A stretch of DNA of 64,000 nt, from positions 1 to 64,000 of the forward strand of contig VGLJ01000003.1 in NCBI GenBank assembly GCA_016866775.1, given 5' to 3'. How positions within the stretch are numbered: position 1 is the first letter of the stretch; the number at the start of each line of letters is the position of its first letter. A program made the position numbers and the translations under genes. Under the pieces are notes generated by a model. The model did no database searches. It saw nothing but the letters and a program-made list of their open reading frames with translations, and was not told the DNA's origin. This document shows positions 37,808-52,482 of this stretch, in pieces. The stretch is from Candidatus Rokuibacteriota bacterium. Lineage in GTDB: Bacteria; Methylomirabilota; Methylomirabilia; Rokubacteriales; CSP1-6.

Positions 37808-39184
37808 GTGAGCGACGTCCGCTCCGACGCGCTCGTCTTCTTCGGCGCGACCGGGGACCTCGCGTACAAGAAGATCTTTCCGGCGCTGCAGGCCATGGCG
37901 AAGCGCGGCCATCTCGACGTGCCCGTGATCGGCGTGGCGAAGAGCGGATGGAATCTCGATCGGCTCCGGGCGCGCGCCCGCGAGAGCGTCGAGACGCACG
38001 GGGGACTCGACGCGGCGGCGTTCGAGACCCTGAGCCGTCAGCTGCGCTACATCGACGGCGACTACAACGACCCCGCGACGTTCCAGGCGATCCGGCGGGA
38101 GATCGGCCCGGCGCGGCATCCGGCGTACTACCTCGCGATCCCGCCCGTGATGTTCACGGTGGTCGTGGAGCAGCTGCGGCGGGCGGACTGTACCGGCGGC
38201 GCGCGGGTCATCGTCGAGAAGCCGTTCGGCCGCGACCTCGTGTCCGCGCGCGCGCTCAACCAGGTGCTGCTCGGCGCCTTCGACGAGCCGTCGATCTTCC
38301 GCATCGACCACTATCTCGGCAAGCAGCCGGTGCACCACATGCTCTTCTTCCGCTTCGCGAACGGCTTCCTCGAGCCGCTCTGGAATCGCGATCACGTCGA
38401 GAGCGTGCAGATCACGATGGCGGAGGCGTTCGGCGTGCAGGGCCGCGGCGCCTTCTACGACGGCACCGGCGCGGTCCGCGACGTCGTGCAGAACCACCTC
38501 TTCCAGGTCCTGAGCAATCTGGCCATGGAGCCTCCCGTCGGGACCTCCAGCGAAGCGGTCCGCGACGAGAAGGTGAAGGTCCTCAAGGCGATCCCGCCGC
38601 TCGACGTGGACGACCTGGTCCGCGGCCAGTTCCGCGCGTATCGCGCCGAGAAGGGCGTGGCGCCGGACTCGCGGGTGGAGACGTTCGCCGCGCTGCGGCT
38701 CTCCATCGACTCCTGGCGGTGGCAGGGCGTGCCGTTCTACATCCGGGCCGGCAAGAACCTGCCGGTGACGTGCACGGAGGTCGTCGCGCGGTTTCGCAAG
38801 CCGCCCACGATGTTTCACGGGTTCGACCTCGCGCCGAACTACGTCCGGCTCCGGATCAGCCCCGACGTCACGATCGCGATCGGCGCGAACGTCATCACGC
38901 CGGGCGACGAGACCGGGACTCAGATCGCGGAGATGCTGGCCACGCGGCTTCCGCACGCCGGGGAGATGGACGCGTACGAGCGCGTGCTCGGCGACGCGAT
39001 GCGCGGCGACGCGACGCTCTTCGCGCGCGAAGACTACGTCGAGGAGGCGTGGCGCATCGTCGATCCCGTGCTGAAGCGGAACACGCCCGTCTACGATTAC
39101 GATGCGGGCTCGTGGGGCCCGAAGGAAGTCGACGCGAGAATCCTGCCGGCCGGCGGCTGGCACCAACCGAGGACACCCCGATGA
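37808..39184 (+). CDS. zwf: Glucose-6-phosphate dehydrogenase
   Basis: Zwf makes 6-phosphogluconolactone and NADPH. The 458-residue protein has the nucleotide-binding start [30 protein letters not shown], and the substrate motif [11 protein letters not shown] 37808 is chosen because it lies right before the fold begins and 7 bases after the aldolase stop. The stop overlaps the tkt start (ATGA). No 6-phosphogluconolactonase or 6-phosphogluconate dehydrogenase gene is in the window. Confidence 0.96.
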   Translation: MSDVRSDALVFFGATGDLAYKKIFPALQAMAKRGHLDVPVIGVAKSGWNLDRLRARARESVETHGGLDAAAFETLSRQLRYIDGDYNDPATFQAIRREIGPARHPAYYLAIPPVMFTVVVEQLRRADCTGGARVIVEKPFGRDLVSARALNQVLLGAFDEPSIFRIDHYLGKQPVHHMLFFRFANGFLEPLWNRDHVESVQITMAEAFGVQGRGAFYDGTGAVRDVVQNHLFQVLSNLAMEPPVGTSSEAVRDEKVKVLKAIPPLDVDDLVRGQFRAYRAEKGVAPDSRVETFAALRLSIDSWRWQGVPFYIRAGKNLPVTCTEVVARFRKPPTMFHGFDLAPNYVRLRISPDVTIAIGANVITPGDETGTQIAEMLATRLPHAGEMDAYERVLGDAMRGDATLFAREDYVEEAWRIVDPVLKRNTPVYDYDAGSWGPKEVDARILPAGGWHQPRTPR

Positions 39185-41238
39185 CCAACGCCGAGCTCGA
39201 CCTGCTGGCGGTCAACACCATCCGCACGCTCTCGATCGACGCGGTCGAGCGCGCGAAGTCCGGGCACCCGGGCACGCCGATGGCGCTCGCGCCGCTCGTG
39301 TACACGATCTGGAACCGCGTGATGCGCTTCGACCCCGAGGACCCGATCTGGCCGAACCGCGATCGGTTCGTCCTCTCGAACGGCCACGCCTCGATGCTGC
39401 TCTGGTCCGTGCTGCATCTCACGCAGACGCGCGCGGTGAACGCCGAGTACGAGCGGCTCGGCCAGGTGTCGGTGTCGCTGGACGCCGTCCGGAACTTCCG
39501 CCAGATCGACAGCAAGGCGCCGGGGCATCCCGAGTACCACTGGGTCTCCGGGGTCGAGACCACGACGGGCCCCCTGGGGCAGGGCATCGCGACGAGCGTG
39601 GGCATGGCCATCGCGCGGAAGTGGCTCGCCGATCGCTACAACAAGCCGGGCTTCGAGATCTTCGACTACGACATCTACGCCGTGTGCGGCGACGGCTGCC
39701 TGATGGAGGGCGTCGCGTCCGAAGCGGCCTCGCTGGCCGGCCACCTCGGCCTCGACAACCTCTGCTGGATCTTCGACAACAACCGCATCACGATCGAAGG
39801 ACAGACGAATCTGACGTTCACCGAAGACGTGGCGGTCCGCTTTCTCGCGTACGGGTGGAACGTCCTGCGCGTGGCCGACGCCAACGATCTCGACCGCATC
39901 GAGCGGGCGCTCGCGGTCTTCCGCGAGACGAAGGCGCGTCCGACCATCATCATCCTCGACAGCCACATCGGCTACGGCTCCCCGCACAAGCAGGGCACGG
40001 CGGCGGCGCACGGCGAGCCGCTCGGCCCCGAGGAAGTCAAGCTCACCAAGAAGGCGTACGGATGGCCGGAGGACGCGCAGTTCCTCGTGCCCGACGGCGT
40101 GCGCGAGCACTTCGCCGCCGGGATCGGCAGGCGCGGCGCGGCCGCGCGCAGCGCGTGGACGACGCTCTTCGCGTCGTACCGGACGAAGCACCCGGAGCTC
40201 GCGACCGAGATCGAGCAGATGCAGCGTCGCGACTTGCCCGCGGGATGGGATGCGAACCTCCCCGAGTTCCCGGCGGACGCGAAGGGTGTCGCCGGCCGCG
40301 ATGCGTCGGGCAAGGTGCTCAACGTGCTCGCGCAGAACATTCCCTGGCTCCTGGGAGGCTCGGCGGATCTCGGGCCGTCGAACAAGACGTTGCTGACCTA
40401 CGAGGGCGCCGGACACTTCCAGGCCGGGAGCCACGGCGGCAAGAACCTGCACTTCGGCGTCCGCGAGCACGGGATGGCCGCGATCGTCAACGGCCTCTCG
40501 CTGTCGAAGCTGCGCGCGTACGGCGCGACGTTCTTCATCTTCAGCGACTACGCGCGCCCGGCCATCCGCCTGTCGGCGCTGATGGAGCTGCCGACCATCT
40601 TCGTGTTCACGCACGACGCGATGAGCGACGGCGAGGACGGCCCGACTCACCAGCCGGTGGAGCACCTGGCGTCGCTGCGCGCCATCCCCGGGCTCGTCAC
40701 GCTGCGCCCCGGCGACGCCAACGAGGTCGTGGAGGCGTACCGCTACGTGATGCAGCTTCGCCACGAGCCGGCCGTGTTCGCGCTGTCACGCCACCCGTTG
40801 CCCACGCTGGACCGGCGCACGTACGCGCCGGCCACGGGCGTCGCGCGCGGGGCCTACGTGCTCGCCGATCCGCCGGGCGGCAATCCCGAGGTGATCCTCA
40901 TCGCGTCCGGCAGCGAGCTGAGTCTCGCCGCGGAAGCGCACGGCAAGCTGATCGCCGAGGGCATTCGCTCGCGCGTGGTGTCGATGCCGTCGTGGGAGAT
41001 CTTCGAGCGCCAGACGCAGGCGTACCGCGACAGCGTGCTCCCGCCCGCGGTGACGGCGCGCCTCGCGATCGAGCAGGCGTCGACCTTCGGGTGGGAGCGC
41101 TACGTCGGCAGCGCCGGCCGCGTCATCGGCATGCGGACGTTCGGCGCCTCGGCGCCGCTGAAAGCGCTGCAGCAGAAGTTCGGCTTCGAGCCCGACAAGG
41201 TCGCGGCGGCCGCGCGGGAGCTTCTGGGCAAGCGCTAG
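39181..41238 (+). CDS. tkt: Transketolase
   Basis: The 685-residue thiamine diphosphate enzyme has [31 protein letters not shown], the ThDP motif beginning CGDGCLMEG and ending around [24 protein letters not shown], and [12 protein letters not shown] in the pyrimidine domain, then a C-terminal domain. ATG overlaps the zwf stop. Its TAG at 41236-41238 shares CTAG with the stop of the convergent LysE gene. Confidence 0.97.
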   Translation: MTNAELDLLAVNTIRTLSIDAVERAKSGHPGTPMALAPLVYTIWNRVMRFDPEDPIWPNRDRFVLSNGHASMLLWSVLHLTQTRAVNAEYERLGQVSVSLDAVRNFRQIDSKAPGHPEYHWVSGVETTTGPLGQGIATSVGMAIARKWLADRYNKPGFEIFDYDIYAVCGDGCLMEGVASEAASLAGHLGLDNLCWIFDNNRITIEGQTNLTFTEDVAVRFLAYGWNVLRVADANDLDRIERALAVFRETKARPTIIILDSHIGYGSPHKQGTAAAHGEPLGPEEVKLTKKAYGWPEDAQFLVPDGVREHFAAGIGRRGAAARSAWTTLFASYRTKHPELATEIEQMQRRDLPAGWDANLPEFPADAKGVAGRDASGKVLNVLAQNIPWLLGGSADLGPSNKTLLTYEGAGHFQAGSHGGKNLHFGVREHGMAAIVNGLSLSKLRAYGATFFIFSDYARPAIRLSALMELPTIFVFTHDAMSDGEDGPTHQPVEHLASLRAIPGLVTLRPGDANEVVEAYRYVMQLRHEPAVFALSRHPLPTLDRRTYAPATGVARGAYVLADPPGGNPEVILIASGSELSLAAEAHGKLIAEGIRSRVVSMPSWEIFERQTQAYRDSVLPPAVTARLAIEQASTFGWERYVGSAGRVIGMRTFGASAPLKALQQKFGFEPDKVAAAARELLGKR

Positions 41239-41867
41239 CGTCGGTCCCAGGCGAGGCGCGCGCCGAGGCCGATCAGCAGCGTTCCCGTCACGCCGTCGAG
41301 CGCGCGGCGCACGCGCCGTCGCCGCAGCATCGCGGTCAGGCGCCCCAGGAAGTACGTGTAGAGCGCGAGCCACGCGAGCCCGATCATCACGTGGATCCCG
41401 GCGAGCAGCAGCGAGCGCGCGAGCACCGGATCGCCCGGCCGGACGAACTGCGGGAGCAGCGTCAGGTAGAAGATCGCGACCTTCGGATTCAGGAGATTCG
41501 AGAGCAGGCCCTGGAGGAACGCGCGGCGCGCGTCACGTGCGGTCACGACGGGCGCGCCATCGGGCGCGTCGGCCGTGCCGCGGAACGCGCTCCGCAGCGA
41601 CGCCAGCCCGAGCGCGAGCAGGTAGAGCGCGCCCACCAGCTTCACGGCCGAGAACAGCGTGGCCGACGTCATCAGGATGGCGGAGAGCCCCAGCGCCGAC
41701 GCGACGGCGTGCACCCAGAGGCTGGTGCAGATGCCGGCGCTCATCACGTAGCCGGCGCGGCGCCCGCGCGCGAGCACGGTGCGCGCGACCAGCGCCATGT
41801 CCACGCCCGGAAGGACGGTGACGACCGTCGCCACGATCGCGAAGGCGGCGAGCTCGGCGTCGATCAG
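41235..41867 (-). CDS. LysE/RhtB family amino-acid exporter
   Basis: The product has about six membrane helices and the LysE signatures VTVLPGVDMALVAR, GYVMSAGICTSLWVH, KLVGALYLLALGLASLR and LSNLLNPKVAIFYLTLLPQF. The family exports amino acids or homoserine lactones. The natural N-terminus (IDAELAAFAIV) is encoded from a CTG at 41867 that overlaps the pyrE stop as CTGA; the alternatives are an in-frame ATG at 41918 inside pyrE or a GTG at 41834 that would cut into the first helix. Confidence 0.88.
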   Translation of the reverse strand: MIDAELAAFAIVATVVTVLPGVDMALVARTVLARGRRAGYVMSAGICTSLWVHAVASALGLSAILMTSATLFSAVKLVGALYLLALGLASLRSAFRGTADAPDGAPVVTARDARRAFLQGLLSNLLNPKVAIFYLTLLPQFVRPGDPVLARSLLLAGIHVMIGLAWLALYTYFLGRLTAMLRRRRVRRALDGVTGTLLIGLGARLAWDRR

Positions 41868-42433
41868 ACGCGGCTGCCGGGCTTGATGGCCGTGCCGCCC
41901 GCCTTGCACAGCGGACATTCCTCGGGCTTGAACGTCGACGCGGTCACGGTCGCGAGCGCCACGCGCTTCACCGGGAACGCGGCGGTGCCGCCGCTCCGAT
42001 CGATGAGCGAGCCGACGCCGAGCACGCGCCCGCCGAGCCCTTCCACGCACCGGACGACCTCGCGCGTGGACCCGCCGGTCGTGATCACGTCCTCGACGAC
42101 GAGACACGGCTCGTCGCGCTCGAGCGTGAAGCCGCGGCGCAGCGTCATCACGTTCTGCTCGCGCTCGGTGAACAGAGCGCGTATCCCGAGCGCGCGCGCG
42201 ACCTCGTGCGCCACGAGGATTCCGCCGATCGCCGGCGCCAGCACCGTGCGGGCGCCGGCGTCACGGAATGCGTCGGCGAGCCCGCGCCCGAGCGCCTCCG
42301 CGTGCTCGGGATACTGGAGCACGAGCGCCGACTGCAGGTAGACGTCGGAGTGGAGCCCCGACGTGAGGCGGAAGTGTCCGCGCATCAGCGCCCCGGTCTT
42401 CTCGTACAGCGCGAGGGTCTCTTTCTCCGTCAT
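41864..42433 (-). CDS. pyrE: Orotate phosphoribosyltransferase
   Basis: PyrE joins orotate and PRPP to give OMP. The 189-residue protein has FRLTSGLHSDVYLQS, APAIGGILVAHEVARALG and the PRPP site CLVVEDVITTGGSTREVV; it ends with CPLCKAGG, a short cysteine pair seen in some relatives. ATG 42433 overlaps the pyrF stop (ATGA). Confidence 0.97.
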   Translation of the reverse strand: MTEKETLALYEKTGALMRGHFRLTSGLHSDVYLQSALVLQYPEHAEALGRGLADAFRDAGARTVLAPAIGGILVAHEVARALGIRALFTEREQNVMTLRRGFTLERDEPCLVVEDVITTGGSTREVVRCVEGLGGRVLGVGSLIDRSGGTAAFPVKRVALATVTASTFKPEECPLCKAGGTAIKPGSRV

Positions 42434-43168
42434 GCGGTCCTCATCTCCTCGACGATGGCGTGGATCGCGGTGGACGGATCGGGTGCGGCGGTGATCGGGC
42501 GGCCGACGACGAGATAGTCGGCGCCGGCGCGAATGGCGGACGCCGGCGTGGCCACCCGCCGCTGGTCGTCGATGGGGCGGGGGGCCTCGCCCGGGCCCCC
42601 CGCACCCCCCGGCCGCACACCTGGCGTGACGATGACCCACGTGGGGCCGAGCGCGCCGCGCAGCAGGCCGATCTCGCGCGGCGACGCGACGCAGCCGTCG
42701 AGGCCGGCCTCGCGTGCGCGCTCGGCGAGACGCAGCACGTGCGCCTCGACGCTCGCCGCCACGCCGACCTCGTCCGTGAGCGCCCTGCGATCGAGGCTCG
42801 TCAGCACGGTCACGCCGAGCACGATCGGCCGCGCGACCGCGAAGTCGCGCGCGGCCTTCGTCGCCGCCTCCGCGGCGGCGCGCATCATCGCCACGCCCCC
42901 GGACGCGTGCACGTCCAGCATGAAGACGCCGAGCCGCGTGGCTTCGCGCACGGCGCCCGCGACCGTGTTCGGGATGTCGTGGTACTTGAGATCGAGGAAC
43001 ACGCGGCACCCGCGCTTGTGCGCACGCTCCACCGCCGCCGGCCCGGCCGCGGTGAAGAGCTGGGTGCCGATTTTCACGCCCGGAGCGTTCTCGCCCAGCC
43101 GATCGAGCAGCGCGTCGGCCTCCGCCAGCGTCTCGACGTCGAGGGCGACGAAGAGCCGGGAGGACGCC

Positions 43169-43179
<11 letters not shown>
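42430..43179 (-). CDS. pyrF: Orotidine-5'-phosphate decarboxylase, probable CTG start
   Basis: PyrF makes UMP. The catalytic loop [11 protein letters not shown] and the C-terminal VTPGVRP...[12 protein letters not shown] are clear. The first beta strand LFVALDV, with the OMP-binding Asp, is encoded upstream of the only canonical start (GTG 43077). Between an in-frame TGA and that GTG there is no ATG, GTG or TTG; a CTG at 43179 has AGGAG (43187-43191) 7 bases before it and yields a normal 249-residue enzyme overlapping carB by 11 bases. An extra [10 protein letters not shown]-like insert is encoded by a G-rich palindrome. Confidence 0.93.
42578..42602. repeat. G-rich palindromic repeat, copy 2, inside pyrF
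   Basis: The arms CGGGGGGCC (42578-42586) and GGCCCCCCG (42594-42602) pair around a 7-base loop. It lies within pyrF and encodes a Gly/Pro-rich insert between VTPGVRP and the DQRRV block without breaking the frame. Confidence 0.6.
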
Positions 43180-46364
<3,185 letters not shown>

Positions 46365-46372
<8 letters not shown>

Positions 46373-46598
46373 GCGGGGCCTGCCTTAGAGAGTCTTTCGT
46401 CGTCCGCGTTCCCATTTGCGGACGTGAATAGAACGACTCGAGAAGGGCTGCATATCGTCGATCGATATCCGTGCGCGTAGCGAGCCGATCGTCGGCAGTG
46501 TTGCGGACGTAAAGATCATCGGCTGAAACACTCCGGTGCGAAAACTCCTCGAAAATGTCATCATAAGAAAGACGGGCGTTCTTCGGCTTCTCGGTCAC
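46365..46598 (-). CDS. Hypothetical protein of the carA-carB island
   Basis: The 77-residue, charged product ([21 protein letters not shown] near the start) has no recognised family. ATG 46598 overlaps the stop of the preceding Ntn-like gene (ATGA) and its stop overlaps carB by 8 bases, so it is part of a coupled run that now feeds into carB. The base composition is visibly lower in GC than carB. Confidence 0.6.
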
Positions 46599-47266
46599 GT
46601 CAGCTTTCCTTTCTGACGTTCGAAAAAGCGCGGATTCAGCGTCGCGTCGAAGTAGTGCTTCCGCTTGATCCAGATGAACCCATCACCCTTACTGATGACC
46701 GCGACATCGATCGGGCCACCGACCGACTCCGTCGGCTGCGTCACCTTTTCCTTCAAGGACTGCAGCATGATGAGCGTCTCAGCGAGGGCCGCCATTTCAT
46801 CGACCGGGAGTGAACCGACGACACGAGTAAGTGGGCGAAAGTGGGCATCCCATGCGGCGGATGTCCAGTTACTGCGACATTCGGCGCCGATGTCGGCGAC
46901 GTGTTGGTCGAGATTCGGAATATTCGCCACGCCGAGTTCCGTCTTGACTCTCTCTGCAAGCGCACGGAGAGCCTTGTCTGATTCTTCCTCGACTTTTCCC
47001 AATACATCTGGGCTGAAGCCCATTAGGAAGGTCCGTACCATGTCGGTGGTTGCAAACGGCTTGATATACGAAACGCGGCCGACCTCGGCGCGCTGAGAGT
47101 CAGTTTGTCGGTGCAGAAACTTTCCCAGCAGAAGGCCGTAACAGCGGTACTCGATGAATCCTGGGTAGTACTCATTGTCTCCAAATCCTGCGATAACAAC
47201 ACCGGTGCTGCTCATGCACTGGTCATAGCTCTTGACCACATCTTTGATTGCAAGCTCCGCCAGCAC
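46595..47266 (-). pseudogene. 5'-truncated gene of an uncharacterised Ntn-hydrolase-like family
   Basis: The frame encodes STGVVIAGFGDNEYYPGFIE near its start and ends with the block VGGPIDVAVISKGDGFIWI and KRKHYFDATLNPRFF. From memory these blocks mark a widespread uncharacterised family whose N-terminal part resembles proteasome/HslV-type Ntn hydrolases; that N-terminal part is missing here. The frame opens after a TGA within the HicB-like gene, and the first start is GTG 47266 (223 residues). It may be translated as a remnant. GC content is about 55% in a counted 60-base sample (46621-46680). Confidence 0.6.
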
Positions 47267-47300
47267 GGCGGTATCGACGGTCCCATCGAGACGTCTCCCA

Positions 47301-47522
47301 CTAACCTGCGGCAGCCTTGCCCCGCCGCACCTCGGTCTCGGAAATCAGCAGCAGCGTGAGACTCTCGTTCCGCTTGAGCTTGTCTTCGAAGTGAAGTGAA
47401 GCCGCTTCCCGTAGATTCTTGAGGAGCTGATCAAGAGTTTTGCCCTGTGTGAAAAGATCTGCTCTGATGCCGCGGGCGCACCAGAACCGCCCATCGTGAT
47501 ACGCCTCAACCTTGACGAGCAT
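47301..47522 (-). CDS. HicB-like antitoxin family protein
   Basis: The 73-residue product (KVEAYHDGRFWCARGIRADL, FTQGKTLDQLLKNLREAASL, then HFEDKL) fits the small HicB/DUF1902-like fold, often an antitoxin. No HicA-like toxin frame is found next to it. ATG 47522 overlaps the end of the nuclease-like gene upstream, so the genes are coupled. Confidence 0.65.
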   Translation of the reverse strand: MLVKVEAYHDGRFWCARGIRADLFTQGKTLDQLLKNLREAASLHFEDKLKRNESLTLLLISETEVRRGKAAAG

Positions 47523-47969
47523 TGGCTTCGGCCTCTCTGTCCTCAAGTGTTCTCGTCACGAATTGAAGAACTCGGCTCACGATCGTCGGCGGATCGAACG
47601 TTGAAACAACCAGCGCGTCGAGCTGCCACTTGTCGCCGAGATAGCGTCGGTGGAGTTCGACCGGCGGTGTCGCGACTGCCGACCGCTACGCAGCGCAACG
47701 ATATTGGCCAGCGCCACGCCGCCAACCCGATGCTTTCGTGACGGGCCATCATCGATCTCGATGATCGCTATGGCGTTCTGGTCGCACTGCTCGCCGGCAA
47801 ACCAGACGCAGTCCGGTTTGTACCGGCTGACGCCGCGAGCACGAGCGAGTTCTGGGAACGTGAACTCGTGGCCGCACGTCGTCTGGTAGCCCATATCGCG
47901 ACCAATCTGAGCCACGATCGCGTTGAGAGCTTCACCCCGCGTTACGCGCGCCGGATGAGACGGGATCAC
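47506..47969 (-). pseudogene. Frameshifted PD-(D/E)XK nuclease-like gene
   Basis: The first frame from GTG 47969 encodes a domain with YKPDCVWF and AIAIIEIDDGPSRKHRVGG, resembling the PD...(D/E)-X-D core of restriction-type nucleases. After ALANIVALRS the sensible coding moves by one base, between about 47640 and 47686, to a frame reading VELHRRYLGDKWQLDALVV and FDPPTIVSRVLQFVTRTL, ending at TGA 47506. The gene is therefore interrupted. GTG 47969 overlaps the stop of the 88-residue gene upstream. Confidence 0.55.
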
Positions 47970-48232
47970 TCTTCGACAAGACCGTAGACGATGGAGATTT
48001 CGGGCGCAGCTTCCTCACGCTGGTAGAGGACGTCGTCGAGGCGGCCTTCGCCGACCCAGACGACCTCGCCGTTGCCCCAGAGCTGCTCGCCGAGCACGCT
48101 CATGCGCTTGTTCACGCGCTCGCGCACCGCGTGCGCCTCGATCGATACCTCGCTGACGGTCGTGAACGACGTCCACTCCGGCTTCTGGCCGGCGGTTTCC
48201 GTCTTCCGATACGAGATCAGGTACTTGGGCAT
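47966..48232 (-). CDS. Hypothetical protein downstream of carA
   Basis: The 88-residue product starts MPKYLISYRKTET and ends with APEISIVYGLVEE; it is mostly beta-strand-like with a central helix. No family is recognised. It follows carA by 8 bases and its stop overlaps the nuclease-like gene (GTGA), so it is the first gene of the inserted block or the last native one. Confidence 0.6.
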   Translation of the reverse strand: MPKYLISYRKTETAGQKPEWTSFTTVSEVSIEAHAVRERVNKRMSVLGEQLWGNGEVVWVGEGRLDDVLYQREEAAPEISIVYGLVEE

Positions 48233-48240
48233 GAGTTCGA

Positions 48241-49368
48241 TCAGCTCCCCTTGGATCGCTTCATCAGCTCCCTGAAGCGATGGAACAGGTAGTTCGCGTC
48301 GTGCGGGCCCGGCGACGCCTCGGGGTGGTACTGCACCGAGAACACCGGCAGCTCGCGATGACGCAGCCCCTCGCACGTGCTGTCGTTCAGGTTCACGTGG
48401 CTCGGCTCCCATCCCTTTCCAGCCACGGAGTCGGGGTCCACGGCAAATCCGTGGTTCTGCGACGTGATCTCCACCTTGCCCGTCGCGAGGTCCTTCACCG
48501 GGTGATTCGCGCCGTGATGGCCGAACGGCAGCTTGTACGTCCGGCCGCCGGCGGCGAGCCCGAGGATCTGGTGTCCGAGGCAGATGCCGAACACCGGGAC
48601 CGTGCCGACGAGCTCGCGCACGGAGTCGACGAGGTACGGCACCGCTTCGGGATCACCCGGGCCGTTCGAGAGGAACACGCCGTCCGGCTTCATCTCCATG
48701 ACGGCGGCGGCGGGCGTCGCCGCGGGCACGACCGTGACGTCGCAGCCCGTCGCCGCGAGCTGCCGCAGGATGTTCAGCTTGATGCCCGCATCGAAGGCCA
48801 CGACCTTGCACTCTCCGGGCGGCGCAGGCTGATAGCCGCGCGCGAGATCCCACGCGCCTTCGCGCCACGTGAACGGCGCGTCGACCGTCACTTCCCGCAC
48901 CAGGTCTCTGCCCACCAAACCCGGGAGCGCGCGCGCGCGTTCCTGCAGACGCGCGACGTCCTCGCCCGTCGAGTTGATGACACCGTCCTGCGCGCCGTGG
49001 TCGCGGAGGTGGCGCGTGAGCGCGCGCGTGTCGATGCCCTGGATACCGACGATGCCGTGCGTTTTCAGATACGCGTCGAGGCCGGTGCGGCCGCGCCAGC
49101 TCGACGGCGTGGGCGAGGCCTCCTTCACGATGAACCCGTTGACCCACGGCCGGCGCGACTCGACGTCCTCGACGTTCAGCCCGTAATTCCCGATCAGCGG
49201 GTACGTCATCGTGACGATCTGCCCCCGGTACGAGGGATCCGTCAGGATTTCCTGATAGCCGGTCATGGCCGTATTGAAGATGACTTCTCCTGACGTTTCT
49301 CCCTCGGCGCCGAGGGCGCGGCCGCGGAACACGCGGCCGTCGCGCAGGACGAGAACCGCCGGGGTCAC
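48241..49368 (-). CDS. carA: Carbamoyl-phosphate synthase small subunit
   Basis: CarA hydrolyses glutamine for CarB. The 375-residue protein has the N-terminal CPSase domain ([20 protein letters not shown]) and a class I glutamine amidotransferase domain with Cys263 ([14 protein letters not shown]) and the His/Glu pair in [16 protein letters not shown] 49368 overlaps the pyrC stop (GTGA). carB does not follow directly; a foreign-looking block of about 1.9 kb lies between. Confidence 0.97.
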   Translation of the reverse strand: MTPAVLVLRDGRVFRGRALGAEGETSGEVIFNTAMTGYQEILTDPSYRGQIVTMTYPLIGNYGLNVEDVESRRPWVNGFIVKEASPTPSSWRGRTGLDAYLKTHGIVGIQGIDTRALTRHLRDHGAQDGVINSTGEDVARLQERARALPGLVGRDLVREVTVDAPFTWREGAWDLARGYQPAPPGECKVVAFDAGIKLNILRQLAATGCDVTVVPAATPAAAVMEMKPDGVFLSNGPGDPEAVPYLVDSVRELVGTVPVFGICLGHQILGLAAGGRTYKLPFGHHGANHPVKDLATGKVEITSQNHGFAVDPDSVAGKGWEPSHVNLNDSTCEGLRHRELPVFSVQYHPEASPGPHDANYLFHRFRELMKRSKGS

Positions 49369-50645
49369 ACTTTCACCACGGCGCCGCCGACGATCGTCAT
49401 GACCGGCGCGCCGGTGAGCTGCCAGCCGGCGAACGGCGTGTTGCGGCTCTTCGAGCGGAACTGTTTCGGATCCACGGTCACGCGCGCGTCGAGATCGAGC
49501 ACGGTGACGTCCGCGGCGGCGCCGGGCGCCAGGCTGCCGCCCGGCAGGTTCAGCAGGCGCGCCGGATCGGCGCTGAGTCGCGCGACCAGCGTGGGCAGCG
49601 CGAGCGTCCCGGGACGCACCAGGCGGTCGAGGAGCACGGCGACCGCGGTCTCGAGTCCGACGATGCCGAACGCCGCGTGGTCGAACTCGCCTTCCTTCTC
49701 GGAGGTCGCGTGCGGCGCGTGGTCCGTCGCGATGCAGTCGATCGTGCCGTCGATCAGCCCCTCGAGCACCGCGTCGGCGTCGCGCGTGCCGCGCAGCGGC
49801 GGATTCATCTTCGTGTTGCCGTCGAACGAGCGCACCGCCTCGTCGGTCAGCACGAGGTGATGGGGCGTCGCCTCCGCGGTGACGCGGACCCCGCGCGCTT
49901 TCGCCTCGCGCACGAGCCGGACCGCCGTCGCCGTCGAGAGATGCGCGATGTGCACGTGCGCGCCCGTCATCTCCGCGAGCAGGATGTCGCGCGCGACCAT
50001 CACGTCTTCGGCCGCGGCGGGCGCGCCGGGGATGCCGAGCTCCGTCGAGACCACGCCCTCGTGCATCGCCGCGCCGTGCGCGAGCGAGCAGTCCTCCGCG
50101 TGGCTGATCACCGGCGTGCCGAAGGGCAGCGTGTACTCCATCGCGCGCCGGTAGAGGTTGGCGTCCATCACGCACTTGCCGTCGTCGGAGAACGCGACGC
50201 ACCCCGCTTCGGCGAGCTCCGCCATCTCGGACAGCACCTTGCCTTCGAGCCCGCGGCTCACCGCGCCGATCGGATAGACGCGCACGACGCCTTCGCTGCG
50301 CGCCTTCGCGAGGATGTAGTCCGTGATCGATCGGTTGTCGTTGACGGGCTGCGTGTTCGCCATGCACGCGACGGCCGTGAAGCCGCCGGCCGCCGCCGCG
50401 CGCGTGCCGCTCGCGACCGTCTCCTTGTACTCGAAGCCGGGCTCGCGGAGATGCACGTGGATGTCGATGAAACCGGGGCACACGACCTTGCCGGCGACGT
50501 CGATCACGTCGGCGCCCTTCGGCATGGGCCCCGCGCCGCCGACACGCTCGATGCGCCCGTCGACGATGACCACGTCCTGCACGCCGTCGACGCCGTTCGC
50601 CGGATCGATCACGCGGCCGCCCTTGAGGATCGTCGTCGTCTTCAT
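49365..50645 (-). CDS. pyrC: Dihydroorotase
   Basis: PyrC closes the ring of carbamoyl aspartate. The 426-residue amidohydrolase has the zinc motif [34 protein letters not shown] and [13 protein letters not shown] 50645 overlaps the pyrB stop. All metal ligands appear present, so it is a catalytic form and not the inactive PyrC-like partner. Confidence 0.97.
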   Translation of the reverse strand: MKTTTILKGGRVIDPANGVDGVQDVVIVDGRIERVGGAGPMPKGADVIDVAGKVVCPGFIDIHVHLREPGFEYKETVASGTRAAAAGGFTAVACMANTQPVNDNRSITDYILAKARSEGVVRVYPIGAVSRGLEGKVLSEMAELAEAGCVAFSDDGKCVMDANLYRRAMEYTLPFGTPVISHAEDCSLAHGAAMHEGVVSTELGIPGAPAAAEDVMVARDILLAEMTGAHVHIAHLSTATAVRLVREAKARGVRVTAEATPHHLVLTDEAVRSFDGNTKMNPPLRGTRDADAVLEGLIDGTIDCIATDHAPHATSEKEGEFDHAAFGIVGLETAVAVLLDRLVRPGTLALPTLVARLSADPARLLNLPGGSLAPGAAADVTVLDLDARVTVDPKQFRSKSRNTPFAGWQLTGAPVMTIVGGAVVKV

Positions 50646-51577
50646 GCCTGCGCCGCCTTGCTGCCCGCCAGCAGCACCAGGACCGCCATCCGCACCGCCA
50701 CGCCTTTGGCCACCTGGTCGAGGATCACCGAGTAGGGTCCGTCCGCGACTTCCGGAGAGAGCTCCACCCCGCGGTTCACCGGACCCGGATGCATGATCAG
50801 CACGTCCGGTCGCGCGTGCGCGGCGAGCTTGTCGAGCGTGAGGCCCCAGTAGCGCGAGTATTCGCGGAGCGACGGGATCAGCCCGCCGGTCATCCGCTCC
50901 TGCTGCAGGCGCAGCATCATGATCACGTCGACGTCGCGGATCGCGTCCTCGAGCCGGTGGCTCACCTTCACGCCGAGCTCGCCGACGAACGGCGGGATGA
51001 GCGTGGGCGGGCCCGCCACGGTGACGGTCATCCCGAGCTTTCGCATCGCGTGGATGTTCGACCGCGCCACCCGCGAGTGCGCGATGTCGCCGACGATGGC
51101 CACCTGCAGCCCTTCGAGGTGGCCCTTCCTCTCGCGGATCGTCAGCAGGTCGAGCAGCGCCTGCGTCGGATGCTCGTGGCACCCGTCGCCCGCGTTGACG
51201 ATCGAGCAGCGCATGGCTCGCGCGAGGATCTCCGAGGCGCCGGACGACGAGTGCCGCACGACGACCACGTCGGGGCTCATGGCCTCGATGTTCTTCGCCG
51301 TGTCGAGGAAGCTCTCGCCCTTCGCCGCGCTGGACCCGCTCGCGGAGAAGTTGATGACGTCGGCGGAGAGCCACTTGCCGGCGATCTCGAACGAGGTGCG
51401 CGTGCGCGTCGAGTTCTCGTAGAAGAGGTTGACGATCGTCTTGCCGCGCAGCGCGGGAACCTTCTTGATCTCGCGCGAGGCGATCTCCTCGAGCGAGGCC
51501 GCGCTGTCGACGAGGAGCGTGATCTCGGCGGCGTCGAGATCGCGCATGGTGAGGAGATCCTTGCGGGTCCAGGCCAC
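50642..51577 (-). CDS. pyrB: Aspartate carbamoyltransferase catalytic subunit
   Basis: PyrB joins carbamoyl phosphate and aspartate. The 311-residue protein has the carbamoyl-phosphate motif [36 protein letters not shown], and the aspartate-side [15 protein letters not shown] 51577 begins 2 bases after the pyrR stop. No pyrI regulatory-chain gene is nearby. Confidence 0.97.
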   Translation of the reverse strand: MAWTRKDLLTMRDLDAAEITLLVDSAASLEEIASREIKKVPALRGKTIVNLFYENSTRTRTSFEIAGKWLSADVINFSASGSSAAKGESFLDTAKNIEAMSPDVVVVRHSSSGASEILARAMRCSIVNAGDGCHEHPTQALLDLLTIRERKGHLEGLQVAIVGDIAHSRVARSNIHAMRKLGMTVTVAGPPTLIPPFVGELGVKVSHRLEDAIRDVDVIMMLRLQQERMTGGLIPSLREYSRYWGLTLDKLAAHARPDVLIMHPGPVNRGVELSPEVADGPYSVILDQVAKGVAVRMAVLVLLAGSKAAQA

Positions 51578-51579
51578 GG

Positions 51580-52401
<822 letters not shown>

Positions 52402-52482
52402 TTACCGCGCAACCAGCCGCGGCACATCGCGTGCATCCCCGCCGCGGGCCGCGAACTCTCGCACACAGAAAGGATCCCGCCA

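Noticed and set aside
47301-47522. Complete HicAB toxin-antitoxin pair
   Set aside because: Only a HicB-like frame is present; no HicA-like small basic protein was found on either side or strand.
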